Shown here one piece after another: positions 62,585 to 64,000 of a stretch of DNA of 64,000 nt. How positions within the stretch are numbered: the first letter of the stretch is position 1; the number at the start of each line of letters is the position of its first letter. Made by a program: the position numbers and the translations under genes. Origin of the DNA: Rheinheimera oceanensis (GTDB lineage Bacteria > Pseudomonadota > Gammaproteobacteria > Enterobacterales > Alteromonadaceae); NCBI RefSeq assembly GCF_018831085.1, contig NZ_JAGPNM010000011.1, positions 1 through 64,000 on the forward strand, given 5' to 3'. Under the pieces are notes generated by a model. It was not told the DNA's origin, searched no databases, and was given only the letters and a program-made list of their open reading frames with translations.

Positions 62585-63457
62585 TTACCAGCCAGTCAGT
62601 TCTTTCAGTGCTTTACCGATATCAGCTAAGCTCTTAACGGTCTTAACGCCAGCGTCTTCCAGTGCAGCGAATTTCTCGTCAGCTGTACCTTTACCACCAG
62701 AGATGATAGCGCCTGCGTGGCCCATGCGCTTACCGGCTGGTGCAGTAACACCGGCAATGTAAGACACAACTGGCTTAGTCACGTTAGCTTTGATATAAGC
62801 TGCGGCTTCTTCTTCAGCTGAACCACCGATTTCACCGATCATTACGATAGCTTCAGTTTGTGGATCGTCCTGGAATAATTTCAGGATATCAATGAAGTTA
62901 GAACCCGGGATTGGGTCACCACCAATACCTACACAGGTAGACTGGCCAAAACCGTAATCGGTAGTTTGTTTTACTGCTTCATAGGTCAGAGTGCCTGAAC
63001 GTGAAACAATACCTACTTTACCTGGCTTGTGAATGTGGCCTGGCATAATACCAATTTTACATTCGCCTGGCGTGATAACGCCCGGGCAGTTAGGGCCAAT
63101 TAAGCGTACGCCTAATTCATCACATTTAACTTTAGCATCCAGCATATCCAGTGTAGGAATACCTTCAGTGATACAAACGATCAGCTTGATGCCGCCGTTT
63201 GCCGCTTCCAGGATAGAATCCTTACAAAAAGCAGCTGGTACATAGATCACGGATGCTTCTGCACCAGTCGCTTCTACCGCTTCTTTTACAGTATTGAATA
63301 CTGGTAAACCCAAGTGAGTTTGACCGCCTTTACCCGGTGTTACACCACCAACCATTTTAGTGCCGTAAGCAATGGCTTGTTCAGAGTGGAAAGTACCCTG
63401 AGCACCTGTGAAACCCTGACAAATTACTTTGGTATCTTTATTAATTAAAACGCTCAT
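62585..63457 (-). CDS. sucD: Succinyl-CoA synthetase, alpha subunit
   Basis: TCA-cycle enzyme making ATP from succinyl-CoA with SucC. It is 290 residues from the ATG at 63457 (MSVLINKDTKVICQGFTGAQ). The CoA-binding Rossmann domain is first; the phospho-His lies in the KRMGHAGAII motif near residue 245. AGGGG precedes the start, and the sucC stop is 10 bp upstream. Confidence 0.96.
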   Translation of the reverse strand: MSVLINKDTKVICQGFTGAQGTFHSEQAIAYGTKMVGGVTPGKGGQTHLGLPVFNTVKEAVEATGAEASVIYVPAAFCKDSILEAANGGIKLIVCITEGIPTLDMLDAKVKCDELGVRLIGPNCPGVITPGECKIGIMPGHIHKPGKVGIVSRSGTLTYEAVKQTTDYGFGQSTCVGIGGDPIPGSNFIDILKLFQDDPQTEAIVMIGEIGGSAEEEAAAYIKANVTKPVVSYIAGVTAPAGKRMGHAGAIISGGKGTADEKFAALEDAGVKTVKSLADIGKALKELTGW

Positions 63458-63467
63458 TGATAACCCC

Positions 63468-64000
63468 TTATGCCTTAGCCGCTGCAGCAACTACTTGCTT
63501 GGCAGCACTAGTCAGGTCTGTGTCAGCGATAATATTCAGGCCGCTTTCAGACAGCACTTTAGCACCCAGTTCTGCATTGTTACCTTGCAGACGAACAACT
63601 ACTGGTACTTTAACGCCAACTTCTTTCACTGCGCCGATTACACCCTCAGCGATCATGTCACAACGCACGATACCACCGAAGATATTGATGAATACGGCTT
63701 TAACAGCGTCATCAGACAGGATAATTTTGAATGCTTCAACTACACGTTCTTTAGTCGCGCCGCCGCCAACGTCCAGGAAGTTAGCTGGTTGGCCACCATG
63801 TAATTTAACGATGTCCATTGTACCCATAGCTAAACCGGCACCGTTTACCATACAGCCGATGTCACCACCTAAAGCTACGTAGTTCAGCTCCCATGAGGCA
63901 GCATGTGCTTCACGTGGATCTTCCTGTGACGGGTCCTGCATCGCTTTTAAATCAGGGTGACGGTACAGTGCATTGCCATCAATAACCAGTTTGGCATCTA
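63468..64000 (-). CDS. sucC: Succinyl-CoA synthetase, beta subunit (partial, runs off the right edge)
   Basis: The C-terminal about 177 residues of SucC, from the frame at the right edge (LVIDGNALYRHPDLKAM) to the stop at 63468. It includes MVNGAGLAMGTMD, the GGQPANFLDVGGGA phosphate loop and INIFGGIVRCD. The N-terminal ATP-grasp part lies outside the window. Confidence 0.95.
   Translation of the reverse strand, partial: DAKLVIDGNALYRHPDLKAMQDPSQEDPREAHAASWELNYVALGGDIGCMVNGAGLAMGTMDIVKLHGGQPANFLDVGGGATKERVVEAFKIILSDDAVKAVFINIFGGIVRCDMIAEGVIGAVKEVGVKVPVVVRLQGNNAELGAKVLSESGLNIIADTDLTSAAKQVVAAAAKA

Noticed and set aside
1..64000. CRISPR arrays, rRNA and tRNA genes
   Set aside because: No regularly spaced direct repeats, no rRNA-like stretch and no cloverleaf with a CCA end were seen on reading both strands.

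Overview
The window reads as an ordinary chromosomal segment of a gammaproteobacterium. The gene orders (plsX-fabHDG-acpP-fabF-pabC-mltG-tmk-holB-pilZ-tatD, the GntR-prpBC-acnD-prpF methylcitrate operon, the CrbS/CrbR-acs-actP acetate module, EF-P with EarP, sucCD) and protein sequences fit the Alteromonadales/Chromatiales border, most like Rheinheimera or Alishewanella. That placement is inference from gene content. No rRNA, tRNA or CRISPR array was seen. Coding density is high and most genes are on the minus strand.

Layout. 1-1272: a chromosomal integron integrase on the plus strand, whose cassette array, if there is one, would lie left of the window. 1322-8304: methylcitrate (propionate) operon on the minus strand, with its GntR regulator first; TGTCGACA palindromes precede the regulator, a terminator-like hairpin sits between prpC and acnD, and three related palindromic repeats lie in the intergenic gaps. 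8305-8955: a gene-poor gap holding a likely small plus-strand transcript with its own terminator and an ERIC-like palindrome. 8956-19640: core minus-strand cluster for fatty acid and phospholipid precursor synthesis plus DNA replication and cell wall genes, including rpmF. 19770-25802: maf, a MITE-like element, a HAD phosphatase, rluC, and divergent rne with a long leader.

25900-39001: acetate module. A DcaP-like porin, acs, the CrbR response regulator, the CrbS sensor (transporter-histidine kinase fusion), a DUF4212/symporter pair, a DUF294 nucleotidyltransferase and a DnaQ-like exonuclease. The acs, symporter and porin promoters share a GACTAA(A/G)G-type motif at nearly the same distance from the start codon; I propose it as the CrbR site.

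39023-47814: mixed housekeeping genes, including EF-P with arginine 32 and its rhamnosyltransferase EarP, unknown membrane proteins, and glnS.

47990-58236: the most interesting region. A ten-gene minus-strand operon runs: thermostable hemolysin-like protein, AMP-forming ligase, heme-oxygenase-like diiron enzyme, SDR, TPR protein, QseB/PmrA-like response regulator, its kinase, a cupredoxin-like protein, an FTR1-like membrane protein without its REGLE motifs, and an outer membrane protein. An LTA-synthase-like membrane sulfatase gene follows. Both the operon and the sulfatase gene have a PmrA/QseB-type box (two TTAAG-type half sites spaced by 5 bases) 45-62 bases upstream of the first codon. 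This suggests one self-regulated envelope or lipid modification and metal-response system.

58334-64000: nadR, a glutathione transferase, an eroded stretch with a truncated HAD gene, an SDR/AraC divergent pair and a DUF2200 remnant, then sucD and the 3' part of sucC, which runs off the right edge.
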